Of a stretch of DNA of 64,000 nucleotides, positions 34,969 through 43,670 are shown one piece after another. The stretch spans positions 374,177-438,176 of the forward strand of contig NZ_JAGFPK010000001.1 of the NCBI RefSeq assembly GCF_017599385.1, written 5' to 3'. Below the pieces are notes generated by a model that did not search any database, was not told the DNA's origin, and was given only the letters and a program-made list of their open reading frames with translations. Positions within the stretch are counted from its first letter, which is position 1; the number at the start of each line of letters is the position of its first letter. Origin of the DNA: Ciceribacter sp. L1K22 (GTDB taxonomy: Bacteria; Pseudomonadota; Alphaproteobacteria; Rhizobiales; Rhizobiaceae). The position numbers and the translations under genes are program-made.

Positions 34969-36444
34969 ATGCGGGACAAGCTTTTCATCGACGGAAAATG
35001 GGTGGCGCCCGTCAAAGGGGGACACTTCCCGGTCATCAATCCGGCAACCGAAGAAATCTTTGCTCATGCTCCGGCTGGTACCGCCGAGGACATTGATTTG
35101 GCCGTCGCAGCTGCGCGCCGGGCATTTGATACCGGAACGTGGCCCAGGATGTCGGGGACTGAACGCGCCCGGTACATAAGGGCGATCTCCGAAAAGATAC
35201 TCGAGCGCAAGCTGGATCTTGGGCGGCTCGAAGTAATGGACAACGGCAAGCCATTGCCCGAAGCCGTCTGGGATATGGAAGATACAGCCGGTTGCTTCGC
35301 ATTCTATGCGGGCCTCGCCGAAGAACTCGACAGCAATTCCGAAGATGCTGTCTCTCTGGCGGAGCCGCGCTTCTCTTCCAAGGTCGTGCGCGAGCCGATT
35401 GGCGTTGCCGGTGCCATCATTCCGTGGAACTATCCACTTTTGATGGCTTCATGGAAGGTCGCGCCGGCACTCGCAGCCGGGTGTACGATGGTGCTGAAGC
35501 CCTCCGAGCTTACTCCGCTGACGGCGCTGGAACTTGCGGCGATCGCCGAAGAGGTAGGTCTGCCGGATGGCGTCTTGAATATCGTAACCGGATATGGGGC
35601 CGATGCCGGGCAACCGCTTTCCGAACACGCCGGTGTCGACAAGCTGGCGTTTACCGGGTCCGTGCCGACCGGTTCAAAAATCATGCAAGCCGCCGCCCGC
35701 GATATCAAGAACGTCAGCCTGGAGCTGGGCGGCAAGTCGCCTTTCGTCGTTTTCGCCGACAGCGACATCGACAAAGCGGTCGAATGGATCATGTTCGGTA
35801 TCTTCTGGAACCAAGGACAGGTCTGCTCGGCGACCTCCCGGGTTCTAGTCGAGGAAAGCATTTATCCTCGTCTGATGGAACGGCTGATCGCCGAAACGGC
35901 AAGGATCAGCATCGGCAACGGTCTCGACGATGGCATCCTGCTTGGTCCTCTCGTTTCGAAAGGACAGCATGACAAGGTACTGGCGATGATCGGTCGCGGT
36001 TTGAGCGAGGGAGCCAAGGTCGCGCATGGCGGCAAACGCCCGGTTGGGCTTGATAGAGGCTACTTCTTGGAGCCGACGATCCTGACGGACATGGACGAAG
36101 ACAATTTTGTCTGGCGCGAGGAGATCTTCGGTCCGGTGGTCTGCGTCAAGCCATTCAAGGATGAGGCCGATGCAATCCGCATGGCCAACGATAGCCGGTT
36201 TGGCCTGGCCGCCGCCGTGATGTCGAAGGACAAGCAGCGCTGTGAGCGGGTCGCCCGCGCTTTCCGCGCAGGAATCATCTGGATAAATTGTTCGCAGCCG
36301 ACATTCACGGAAGCACCGTGGGGCGGCTACAAACAGTCCGGTATCGGCAGGGAACTCGGTAAATGGGGGCTCTCGAATTACCTCGAAGTGAAGCAGATTA
36401 CTTCGTTCAACAGTGATGAGCCGTGGGGCTGGTATATCAAGTGA
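34969..36444 (+). CDS. ALDH10-like aminoaldehyde/betaine aldehyde dehydrogenase
   Basis: 491 residues. Asn154 in PWNYP, Glu252 in LELGGKSP and Cys286 in FWNQGQVCSATSR form the active site. The FWxxGQxCSATSR context and the C-terminal DEPWGWY are characteristic of the ALDH10/AMADH group, which oxidises 3-aminopropionaldehyde, 4-aminobutyraldehyde and betaine aldehyde. This supports an amine or polyamine substrate for the cluster. GGGAAAAGGG precedes ATG 34969. It is the last gene of the right operon. Confidence 0.9.
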   Translation: MRDKLFIDGKWVAPVKGGHFPVINPATEEIFAHAPAGTAEDIDLAVAAARRAFDTGTWPRMSGTERARYIRAISEKILERKLDLGRLEVMDNGKPLPEAVWDMEDTAGCFAFYAGLAEELDSNSEDAVSLAEPRFSSKVVREPIGVAGAIIPWNYPLLMASWKVAPALAAGCTMVLKPSELTPLTALELAAIAEEVGLPDGVLNIVTGYGADAGQPLSEHAGVDKLAFTGSVPTGSKIMQAAARDIKNVSLELGGKSPFVVFADSDIDKAVEWIMFGIFWNQGQVCSATSRVLVEESIYPRLMERLIAETARISIGNGLDDGILLGPLVSKGQHDKVLAMIGRGLSEGAKVAHGGKRPVGLDRGYFLEPTILTDMDEDNFVWREEIFGPVVCVKPFKDEADAIRMANDSRFGLAAAVMSKDKQRCERVARAFRAGIIWINCSQPTFTEAPWGGYKQSGIGRELGKWGLSNYLEVKQITSFNSDEPWGWYIK

Positions 36445-36446
36445 CC

Positions 36447-36497
36447 AAAAAGCCGAAGAGCGGGTATGGCCGTCAATCTTGATCCCGCTCTTCGGCT
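36447..36497 (-). terminator. Terminator with 14-bp stem shared with a coding end
   Basis: AGCCGAAGAGCGGG (36451-36464) pairs perfectly with 36484-36497 around a 19-base loop. On the minus strand it ends in TTTTT. One arm lies inside the last codons of the small membrane protein gene and the loop holds its stop codon. It also separates that gene from the convergent dehydrogenase. Confidence 0.7.
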
Positions 36498-36712
36498 TCG
36501 CTCGGTAAAGAGTTCTCTGCGATCCGCCGATCGTACATGATGAGCAGTTCGTAAGCGGCGTAGCCGGCAGCGGCAAAGAAGGCGATCGCCCATCCAACGG
36601 CGTTGTTGGAAAGTTCCACGAGTCCCCATGCGGCCGGCAACAGAACGGTCAGCCATCGGCGCCAAGCCGGTTTGAAGAATGGATGTTTCGGATCGAGAAT
36701 CTGCACGGTCAC
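36473..36712 (-). CDS. Small two-helix membrane protein, function unknown
   Basis: 79 residues with two hydrophobic segments (WLTVLLPAAWGLVEL and GWAIAFFAAAGYAAYELLI) and a charged C-terminus (SEAEERDQD). The opening FFKPAWRRW is compact and basic. It looks like a rhizobial hypothetical inner-membrane protein. It is divergent from recR. Confidence 0.7.
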   Translation of the reverse strand: MTVQILDPKHPFFKPAWRRWLTVLLPAAWGLVELSNNAVGWAIAFFAAAGYAAYELLIMYDRRIAENSLPSEAEERDQD

Positions 36713-36894
36713 TCCTTCCCATGTGATGACATGACGTATTCCGGAAACGCCATTAAAGTCAAAACGTCCCGAATGACGAAGCCACCTGTCGAGACGCTCA
36801 CCCTGATCCCCGGGTAGAGAGCGGTGTACTTATTTCGGTGGCCGACGTTTCTTAGGAGATTCCGTAGCGGGATGATATCGGCTAAAAGCGCCCA

Positions 36895-37500
36895 ATGGCA
36901 AAACGAGTCACCGGTCCCGAAATCGAAAAACTGATCCAGCTTCTGGCCAAGGTGCCTGGGCTTGGACCGCGATCCGCACGACGCGCGGCGCTGCACCTGA
37001 TCAAGAAGAAAGACCAGCTGATGGGCCCTTTGGCGAGAGCCATGGGTGAGGCTCATGACAAGGTGAAGGTGTGTTCGAGGTGCGGGAATGTCGATACGAT
37101 CGACCCCTGTACCGTCTGCACCGACGATCGCCGCGACCAGTCTGTCGTCATCGTGGTGGAGGACGTTTCCGATCTCTGGGCGCTTGAGCGCGCAGGCGCG
37201 ATGAACGCCGCCTATCATGTTCTTGGTGGAACGCTGTCGCCGCTCGAAGGTGTTGGTCCCGAAGACCTGAACATCCGGACTCTGGTTGATCGGGCCGCCG
37301 AAAGTGGAGTTCGCGAAGTGATCATAGCGGTCAATGCGACGATCGAAGGACAGACCACTGCTCACTACATCATCGATCAGCTGGCGGGACTGGACATCAA
37401 GATAACTCGTCTTGCCCACGGCGTTCCCGTTGGTGGCGAACTCGATTATCTCGATGAGGGTACGCTATCAGCGGCCTTGCGGGCCAGAACGACAATCTGA
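36895..37500 (+). CDS. recR: Recombination mediator RecR
   Basis: 201 residues, the normal size. The helix-hairpin-helix ([21 protein letters not shown]), zinc finger [16 protein letters not shown], Toprim domain ([18 protein letters not shown]) and the C-terminal Walker-B-like [15 protein letters not shown] are present. RecR works with RecO/RecF to load RecA at gaps. The usual dnaX-ybaB partners are not upstream in this window. Confidence 0.95.
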   Translation: MAKRVTGPEIEKLIQLLAKVPGLGPRSARRAALHLIKKKDQLMGPLARAMGEAHDKVKVCSRCGNVDTIDPCTVCTDDRRDQSVVIVVEDVSDLWALERAGAMNAAYHVLGGTLSPLEGVGPEDLNIRTLVDRAAESGVREVIIAVNATIEGQTTAHYIIDQLAGLDIKITRLAHGVPVGGELDYLDEGTLSAALRARTTI

Positions 37501-37536
37501 CTGTAAGGTCGAAAAAGAAGAGACGGAGGAGATGCC

Positions 37537-38775
37537 ATGCGTCGTCTGCTGTTGACAGCCGTCATGATTTTCATCTGTTTGTCCGGTTCTTCTTTCGCCG
37601 TTGACCGGGCATCGGTCGAGCGGCAGTTCCAAGACTGGGTAAAGAGCGACCTGTGGCTGATGGCGCAGAAGGCCGGGATCAGCCGTGGTGGCTTTGACGA
37701 TGCGACCGCCCGACTCACTCTCAATTGGGATCTTCCCGATCTTGTTCCGCCCGGGACGAGCCCACCGAAGGAGCGTAAGCAGACTCAGGCGGAGTTTTCG
37801 TCGCCGGGAAGCTACTTTTCCGAGAAGCGACTCCAGGGGCTGGCGGCGACAGGCAGGCGGCTTGCCGGTCAACATGCTGCGACCTTGAGGAAGATTGAGT
37901 CGGCATACGGTGTACCCGGTGAGATCGTGGTCGCTATCTGGGGACGCGAATCCGGTTTTGGCCAGGCGAAGCTTCCCTACCCGGCACTGGAGGTCTTGGC
38001 GACGAAGGCATTTATGTCAACGAGAAAAGACCTCTTCCTCCGAGAGCTGATTTCGGCCCTGCATATTATTGATGGCGGCGATATCGCGGCCTCAAAAATG
38101 TATGGGTCCTGGGCGGGTGCGCTTGGACAGCCACAGTTCCTGCCGACGAGTTTTCTGAAGTACGCAGTTGATTTCGATGGCGACGGGCATCGTGACATCT
38201 GGACCTCGGTGCCGGACAGCTTGGCCTCCATAGCAAACTACCTGGCAAAGAGCGGCTGGCAGAGTGGCCGGGACTGGGGTTTCGAAGTCCGTATCCCGCC
38301 TGGGGTGACCTGTGCGCAGGAGGGGCCAGATCGGACGAAGCCGTTGTCGGTATGGTCATCGGAAGGCATAACCCGCTTATCCGGAAAACCTTTCCCGAAG
38401 AGCGAGACAGATCGGGACTTTATGATGCTGGTTCCGGCAGGAACGCATGGTCCTGAGTTTCTGGTGACGTCGAACTTCTACGTCCTCAAGGAATACAACA
38501 ATTCGGATCTTTATGCCCTGTTCATAGGCAATCTCGCGGATCGCATCGCGTATGGCAGCGGTGCTTTTGGCGCCTCGTGGGGCGATGTCGGCAAAATGCT
38601 GCGCTCAGACGTGCTTGCCATGCAGAAGGCGCTTGTCGCGAAAGGATATGACGTAGGCAATGTCGATGGACTTCCGGGTTACAAGACGCGACGCTCTCTT
38701 GGAGATTGGCAAAGCCGCAACGGCATGCAGCCCACCTGTTTTCCTGATGCCGGGCTGAAAGCAAAACTGCGTTGA
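37537..38775 (+). CDS. Lytic murein transglycosylase (MltB family) with peptidoglycan-binding domain
   Basis: 412 residues with a signal peptide (LLLTAVMIFICLSGSSFA). The SLT_2 catalytic domain carries the acid Glu in VVAIWGRESGFGQ, plus YGSWAGALGQPQFLPTSFLKYAVDFDGDG. A C-terminal PG_binding_1 repeat (VLAMQKALVAKGYDVGNVDGLPG) anchors it to the cell wall. It cleaves the glycan backbone to 1,6-anhydromuropeptides during wall turnover. It follows recR by 36 bp. Confidence 0.92.
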   Translation: MRRLLLTAVMIFICLSGSSFAVDRASVERQFQDWVKSDLWLMAQKAGISRGGFDDATARLTLNWDLPDLVPPGTSPPKERKQTQAEFSSPGSYFSEKRLQGLAATGRRLAGQHAATLRKIESAYGVPGEIVVAIWGRESGFGQAKLPYPALEVLATKAFMSTRKDLFLRELISALHIIDGGDIAASKMYGSWAGALGQPQFLPTSFLKYAVDFDGDGHRDIWTSVPDSLASIANYLAKSGWQSGRDWGFEVRIPPGVTCAQEGPDRTKPLSVWSSEGITRLSGKPFPKSETDRDFMMLVPAGTHGPEFLVTSNFYVLKEYNNSDLYALFIGNLADRIAYGSGAFGASWGDVGKMLRSDVLAMQKALVAKGYDVGNVDGLPGYKTRRSLGDWQSRNGMQPTCFPDAGLKAKLR

Positions 38776-38785
38776 GGGCCGGCGT

Positions 38786-40423
38786 TCAATGTGGCTCGAT
38801 ATGCTGGTGGAAGACGTCGTCGGATGGCGAGATTGCCTGCCGCTCGATCATCCGGTGCACGCGGGGCCTTGATGCGCCGCGATGCAAGGCCAGTAGCTGG
38901 TCGGCGTTTTCGGCATCTTGCTGAGTCCGCCGCTGGTTGTGTCGGACATAGTCCACCCAGGTAGGCGTGTGGTATGTCTCGATCCAGAGATGAGGATTTT
39001 CGAGATCTCGCATCAGTGTCCAGTTTCGCGCACCGTCGCGGATACGGATCCGCCTTCGTTCGATCATGAGGCTGAGAAACACGTTGAGATCGGAGTCGTC
39101 GATTTCATAGTCAATCTGAATAACGATAGGACCACTCCGGGGTCTGATGTCGAGCGCGAGCGGTGGTTCGTTGAAACGGTTCAGCGGGTTGAGGTCCAGC
39201 GAAGCCATCGCCGGCATTGGAAGGCGAAACCCTATAGCAAGCCCGACCAGCATCAGCAGGCTAGAGGCGTGAAGCGCATTGGCGGGGCCGTAGCTTTCGG
39301 CAAACATCCCCCACATCCAGCTTCCCGCCGCCATTCCACCGAAGGTGGCTGTCTGGTAGAGCGAAAGGGCTCGTCCAACGACCCATCTGGGGGTCGATAA
39401 CTGGACAACAGTGTTGAACAGCGACAGCGCCAGAACCCAGCACGCTCCGGCGATCATCAGCGCCAGGCTGCTGACCAAAGTACTCGAGCTCGCACCGATG
39501 ACAGCCGCCGCAAGCGCAAAACCGGCGAACGAGACGCGGACGATGTCCTCGCTGGACAGAAGTTCCCTCAGCCTCGCGCTGGAGACGGCGCCGCCGATCG
39601 CGCCTGCGCCGAAAGCGCCGAGCATTAAACCGTAGGTCAACGGACCACCGTCAACGAGGTCGCGCGCCACGATCGGCAGGAGCGCCATGATCGCGCTTGC
39701 GGTGAGGCCGAACATAAAGCCGCGAAACAACACTTTTCCAAGGTTCGGTGACATCGAAACATAGCGCAGGCCCGCCGCAATCGCGCTTCCGAGGCGTTCC
39801 CTAGGTAGGGTCGACCGGCCTGAGTCTGGCTTCCAGCGCCACAGCGCGTACATAAGCGCAAAATAGCTGAGGCTGTTGGCGGCAAAGGCCGCCGCCGCGC
39901 CTGCCGTTGCAACAATCACGCCACCGATGGCCGGGCCGACACTGCGCGTGATGTTGAAACCCATTGAGTTGAGGGATACCGCAGCCGGCAAGTCGTCCCG
40001 GCCAACCATGTCTCCGACGGAGGCCTGCCAGGATGGATTGTTGAGAGCTACGCCACAGCCGATCATGAAGGTAAAGGCGAGAAGCCCCCATGGGCCGATG
40101 AGATCCAGATACGCAAAGGTGGTCAACAGCGCCGAGACCACAAACATGAAAATCTGGGCCGACAGCATGACACGGCGTCGATCAAAACTGTCCGCGATTG
40201 CTCCGGAAGCAAGCGAAAACAGCATGATCGGCAGCGTGGTGGAGGCTTGCACAAGTGCCACCATGTTTTCCGACGTAGAGATGGACGCCATCATCCAGGC
40301 TGCCCCAACGCCCTGGATGAGCCCACCGAGATTCGATGCGATGCTCGCGAACCAGATGCTGCGAAATGTGCTGTTTCCAAGCGGAGAAAGGATTGATTTT
40401 CTGGTTGCCACCGGGGTGTCCAT
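38786..40423 (-). CDS. MFS transporter with C-terminal monooxygenase-like domain
   Basis: 545 residues. About 400 residues of a 12-helix major facilitator domain of the EntS/MFS_3 type (LASGAIADSFDRRRVML is the A-like motif) are followed by a soluble tail (about 415-520) with VIQIDYEIDDSDLNVFLSLMIERRRIRIRDGARNWTLMRDLENPHLWIETYHTPTWVDYVRH, which resembles the antibiotic-biosynthesis-monooxygenase dimeric alpha-beta barrel. Such fusions occur in proteobacteria, probably as exporters of metabolites. Convergent with the lytic transglycosylase. Confidence 0.87.
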   Translation of the reverse strand: MDTPVATRKSILSPLGNSTFRSIWFASIASNLGGLIQGVGAAWMMASISTSENMVALVQASTTLPIMLFSLASGAIADSFDRRRVMLSAQIFMFVVSALLTTFAYLDLIGPWGLLAFTFMIGCGVALNNPSWQASVGDMVGRDDLPAAVSLNSMGFNITRSVGPAIGGVIVATAGAAAAFAANSLSYFALMYALWRWKPDSGRSTLPRERLGSAIAAGLRYVSMSPNLGKVLFRGFMFGLTASAIMALLPIVARDLVDGGPLTYGLMLGAFGAGAIGGAVSSARLRELLSSEDIVRVSFAGFALAAAVIGASSSTLVSSLALMIAGACWVLALSLFNTVVQLSTPRWVVGRALSLYQTATFGGMAAGSWMWGMFAESYGPANALHASSLLMLVGLAIGFRLPMPAMASLDLNPLNRFNEPPLALDIRPRSGPIVIQIDYEIDDSDLNVFLSLMIERRRIRIRDGARNWTLMRDLENPHLWIETYHTPTWVDYVRHNQRRTQQDAENADQLLALHRGASRPRVHRMIERQAISPSDDVFHQHIEPH

Positions 40424-40513
40424 TGGCTCGTTACGTCTAAAATGGTATCATTAGCACTGCGGAGATTTGATGGTCCCTAGCGATCGATATTCTGCGGACC
40501 GAAAGGCCGAAGC

Positions 40514-40542
40514 TTGCAATCCCGCCGGGCGGTATGTATATA
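40514..40542 (+). promoter_or_regulatory. Sigma-70-type promoter of the rimP-nusA operon
   Basis: TTGCAA (40514-40519) and TATATA (40537-40542) are separated by 17 bp. Transcription would begin near 40549, only about 20 bp before the leader terminator. Confidence 0.6.
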
Positions 40543-40568
40543 GGGCTAAATTCTTGATCGACAGATGA

Positions 40569-40599
40569 AGAGTGGGCCCGAAAGGACCCGCTCTTTTTT
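40569..40599 (+). terminator. Leader terminator upstream of rimP (possible attenuator)
   Basis: AGAGTGGGCCC and GGACCCGCTCT form an 11-bp stem, with one G-T pair and one mismatch, then T6. No complete gene precedes it on this strand, so it lies in the leader of the rimP operon, where NusA could control its use. Confidence 0.65.
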
Positions 40600-40643
40600 G
40601 TTGGCGATCGATCCATGCGGCAGGCTGCCGAGGAGTATGACGA

Positions 40644-41237
40644 TTGTCGGATGCAATGCCACTGGTTAACGAACCAAGACTGGTTGTCGAAACGGGTCTC
40701 GACCGGCGTATCGCCGAAATAATAGAGCCGGTTATGACCGCCATGGGATTCTTGCTCGTGCGCGTCCGCCTTATGAACCAGAATGGCCTCACCCTTCAGA
40801 TCATGGCGGAACGCGCGAACGGCACGATGACGGTGGAGGACTGCGAGGAACTGTCGATGGCTGTTTCTCCTGTTCTAGACGTGGAGGATCCAGTCGATAA
40901 AGCCTATCACCTCGAAGTGTCTTCGCCGGGCATAGACAGGCCAATGGTGAGAAAGTCCGACTTCAGCCGTTGGCAGGGTCATATCGTGAAATGCGAGACG
41001 TCTATTCTGATCGATAGTCGCAAGCGGTTTCGCGGCAAGATTCTCAATGTTGCTGATGACGGGTTTACCATCGAGCGCGATCAGGTAGCGTATGGTGAGC
41101 AGCCATCCGTTGACATTCCGTTCAGCGCTCTCGCTGAGGCGAAATTGATCCTGACGGACGACCTTATCCGTGAGGCTCTCAGAGCCGACAAGCTGGCGCG
41201 CGAGAGCGCGGCAAACCAGAACGACGAATCCGAATAA
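40644..41237 (+). CDS. rimP: Ribosome maturation factor RimP
   Basis: 197 residues with the RimP core: [62 protein letters not shown], and a C-terminal SH3-like part. It assists 30S assembly. The start is TTG 40644, eight bases after AGGAG at 40631-40635; the next ATG (40656) lacks such a site. It heads the rimP-nusA-ylxR-infB-rbfA-truB gene set. Confidence 0.93.
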   Translation: MSDAMPLVNEPRLVVETGLDRRIAEIIEPVMTAMGFLLVRVRLMNQNGLTLQIMAERANGTMTVEDCEELSMAVSPVLDVEDPVDKAYHLEVSSPGIDRPMVRKSDFSRWQGHIVKCETSILIDSRKRFRGKILNVADDGFTIERDQVAYGEQPSVDIPFSALAEAKLILTDDLIREALRADKLARESAANQNDESE

Positions 41238-41288
41238 CAGGCATCAAGGGCCGCCGGAATTCTGGCAGGCAGATGGAGACAAAAGACA

Positions 41289-42884
41289 ATGGCAGTCAGT
41301 GCAAACCGACTCGAACTTTTGCAGATCGCAGACGCGGTCGCCCGGGAAAAGGTGATCGACCGCGAGATCGTTCTCGCGGCGATGGCCGATGCAATTCAAA
41401 AGGCTGCGCGGTCGAGATACGGCAGCGAAACGAACATTCGCGCCGATATCAATTCGAAGACCGGTGAAATCCGGCTGCAAAGGCTGCTCGAAGTCGTGGA
41501 AAAGGTTGAGGACTACTCGACCCAGATCGCCATTGAGCTGGCTCGTGACCGGAATGTTGATGCGAAGATTGGCGACTTCATCGCCGACCCTCTGCCGCCG
41601 ATGGACTTCGGCCGCATTGCCGCGCAGTCTGCCAAGCAGGTTATCGTCCAAAAGGTTCGCGAAGCCGAGCGTGACCGTCAGTTCGACGAGTTTAAGGATC
41701 GCATTGGCGAGATCGTCAATGGTACGGTCAAACGCGTTGAATACGGCAATGTCATCGTCGATCTCGGCCGTGGTGAAGGTATTATCCGTCGTGACGAGAT
41801 GATTCCGCGCGAAGCTTTCCGCTATGGCGACCGCGTGCGCGCCTTCGTTTACGACGTGCGGCGCGAACAGCGCGGCCCGCAGATATTTCTGTCCCGTACC
41901 CACCCGCAATTCATGGTGAAGCTCTTCACCATGGAGGTTCCGGAAATCTACGACGGGATCATTCAGATCAAGTCCGTTGCCCGCGATCCGGGCTCGCGTG
42001 CGAAGATCGCGGTAATCTCGAACGACTCGTCGATCGATCCCGTGGGAGCCTGCGTTGGTATGCGCGGCTCGCGCGTCCAGGCTGTCGTCGGTGAACTCCA
42101 GGGAGAAAAGATTGACATCATCCCCTGGAGCCAGGATCCGGCATCTTTTATCGTGAACGCCCTGCAGCCGGCCGAAGTGTCGAAGGTCGTTCTGGACGAA
42201 GATGCGGAACGTATCGAGGTAGTTGTTCCCGACGAACAGCTGTCGCTCGCAATTGGTCGTCGTGGCCAGAACGTTCGCCTCGCGTCCCAGCTCACGGGCT
42301 GGGATATCGACATCATGACCGAGCAGGAAGAGTCCGAGCGGCGCCAGAAGGAGTTCAATGAGCGCACCAACCTCTTCATGGACGCGCTTGATGTCGATGA
42401 AATGGTCGGCCAGGTTCTGGCATCCGAAGGTTTCGCTCAGGTGGAAGAACTGGCCTATGTGGATCTCGACGAGATTGCGTCTATCGACGGCTTCGACGAA
42501 GACACCGCAAATGAGATCCAGACCCGCGCTCGCGAATACCTCGAGAAGATCGAGGGCGAGATGGATGCAAAGCGCAAGGAACTCGGCGTATCAGACGAGC
42601 TGCGCGGAATTGATGGCATGACCTCGCAGATGATGGTTGCTCTCGGCGAGGACGGCATCAAGACGATCGAGGACTTTGCAGGCTGTGCCGCCGACGACCT
42701 GGTTGGTTGGACGGAACGCAAGAACGGAGAGACCAAGAAGTATGAGGGGCTGTTCTCCAAGTTTGATGTTTCGCGCGCCGAAGCTGAGAATATGATCGTG
42801 CAGGCCCGTCTGGCGGCCGGCTGGATCACCGAGGAAGATCTCGCAGAACCGGCGGCTCAAGACGGCGAAGAGCAGGAAGGCTGA
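41289..42884 (+). CDS. nusA: Transcription termination/antitermination factor NusA
   Basis: 531 residues. The N-terminal RNA polymerase-binding domain (about 1-130), S1 domain (NGTVKRVEYGNVIVDLGRGEGIIRRDEM), two KH domains (including VGACVGMRGSRVQAVVGELQGEKIDIIPW and LSLAIGRRGQNVRLASQLTGWDIDI) and two acidic helical repeats near the C-terminus are visible. It modulates pausing and termination. The next gene begins with a 1-bp overlap. Confidence 0.96.
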   Translation: MAVSANRLELLQIADAVAREKVIDREIVLAAMADAIQKAARSRYGSETNIRADINSKTGEIRLQRLLEVVEKVEDYSTQIAIELARDRNVDAKIGDFIADPLPPMDFGRIAAQSAKQVIVQKVREAERDRQFDEFKDRIGEIVNGTVKRVEYGNVIVDLGRGEGIIRRDEMIPREAFRYGDRVRAFVYDVRREQRGPQIFLSRTHPQFMVKLFTMEVPEIYDGIIQIKSVARDPGSRAKIAVISNDSSIDPVGACVGMRGSRVQAVVGELQGEKIDIIPWSQDPASFIVNALQPAEVSKVVLDEDAERIEVVVPDEQLSLAIGRRGQNVRLASQLTGWDIDIMTEQEESERRQKEFNERTNLFMDALDVDEMVGQVLASEGFAQVEELAYVDLDEIASIDGFDEDTANEIQTRAREYLEKIEGEMDAKRKELGVSDELRGIDGMTSQMMVALGEDGIKTIEDFAGCAADDLVGWTERKNGETKKYEGLFSKFDVSRAEAENMIVQARLAAGWITEEDLAEPAAQDGEEQEG

Positions 42885-43570
42885 TGGTCGCTCGATCTGA
42901 GCGACCCTCGAACAAGCCGGAGGATGGCGAGGTGTCTGAAGCCAACGAGCGGACGTGTATTGTCACGCGCGAAGCGGGGACACCTGAGACGCTCATCCGC
43001 TTCGTTGCCGATCCCGGCGGACGGGTTGTCCCGGATATCAAGAGGGAGCTGCCGGGACGCGGCTGTTGGGTCACGGCACGTCGTGACCTGGTAGACAAAG
43101 CCGTCTCACGCAAGGCTTTTGCGCGTGCGTTGAAGGCTGATGTTGTCGCCGATGCGGAACTGGGTTTGATGGTCGACCGACTGCTGAGCAGTCAGTTGGC
43201 CGGAATGATGAACCTCGCCCGAAAGGCGGGGCAGTTCGTGACAGGCTCCGCCAAGGTGGAACTCGCTGTTCGGACAGGAGAGGCAATTGCTGTCTTTCAC
43301 TCCACGGAAGCGGCAGCCGATGGGGTCCGAAAAATAAACCAGGCCCGCAAGGCCTGGCATCTGGGGATGGAGACTGAGGCGGAAATCCCGTCCTACAGTC
43401 TGCTGTCGGGGGACGAAATGGACGCTCTTTTGGGCGAGAACGCGTTTATCCATGCCGCAGCGCTTGCAGGGCAGGCGGGTGAGGGTGTAGTGAAACGCGC
43501 AAACCTGCTTGAGCGTTACCGCGGTGGCGAGCCGGGCATGCGGCGCGTTGCTGGAGCGACGAGACTATGA
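42884..43570 (+). CDS. YlxR-like RNA-binding protein (DUF448 plus L7Ae-like domain)
   Basis: 228 residues. The N-terminal YlxR domain has [37 protein letters not shown] and the helix [17 protein letters not shown]. The second part (about 100-190) resembles an L7Ae/L30e RNA-binding fold: [41 protein letters not shown]. Its place between nusA and infB is conserved in bacteria. The stop/start TGATG overlap with nusA suggests coupled translation. Confidence 0.9.
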   Translation: MVARSERPSNKPEDGEVSEANERTCIVTREAGTPETLIRFVADPGGRVVPDIKRELPGRGCWVTARRDLVDKAVSRKAFARALKADVVADAELGLMVDRLLSSQLAGMMNLARKAGQFVTGSAKVELAVRTGEAIAVFHSTEAAADGVRKINQARKAWHLGMETEAEIPSYSLLSGDEMDALLGENAFIHAAALAGQAGEGVVKRANLLERYRGGEPGMRRVAGATRL

Positions 43571-43670
43571 CGCGGTCACCGGCCAAGGCCGGCTTCTGCG
43601 GAATGCGACAGGAATTGTACGATCGGTGATGACGGTTCAATCCGTTCCCGATCTGAAGGAACGGAACGGA

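Larger units (their letters stand above)
22429..36444. other. Accessory gene cluster for an amine-like compound
   Basis: Fourteen genes in two divergent operons around a GntR/FCD regulator at 32703-33635. The left operon holds a PotABCD-like importer, glycosyltransferase, three cupins, an AmgK-like kinase, an aldehyde dehydrogenase and a saccharopine-dehydrogenase-like enzyme. The right operon adds a second glycosyltransferase and an ALDH10-like dehydrogenase. Tight spacing and several start/stop overlaps show transcriptional coupling. It lies between tRNA-fMet and the core genes before recR. No integrase or repeated tRNA 3' end was found, so horizontal transfer is only suggested. Confidence 0.7.

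Noticed and set aside
22228-36894. Duplicated tRNA-fMet 3' end or integrase as proof of a genomic island
   Set aside because: No second copy of the tRNA end and no integrase or transposase could be found around the cluster.
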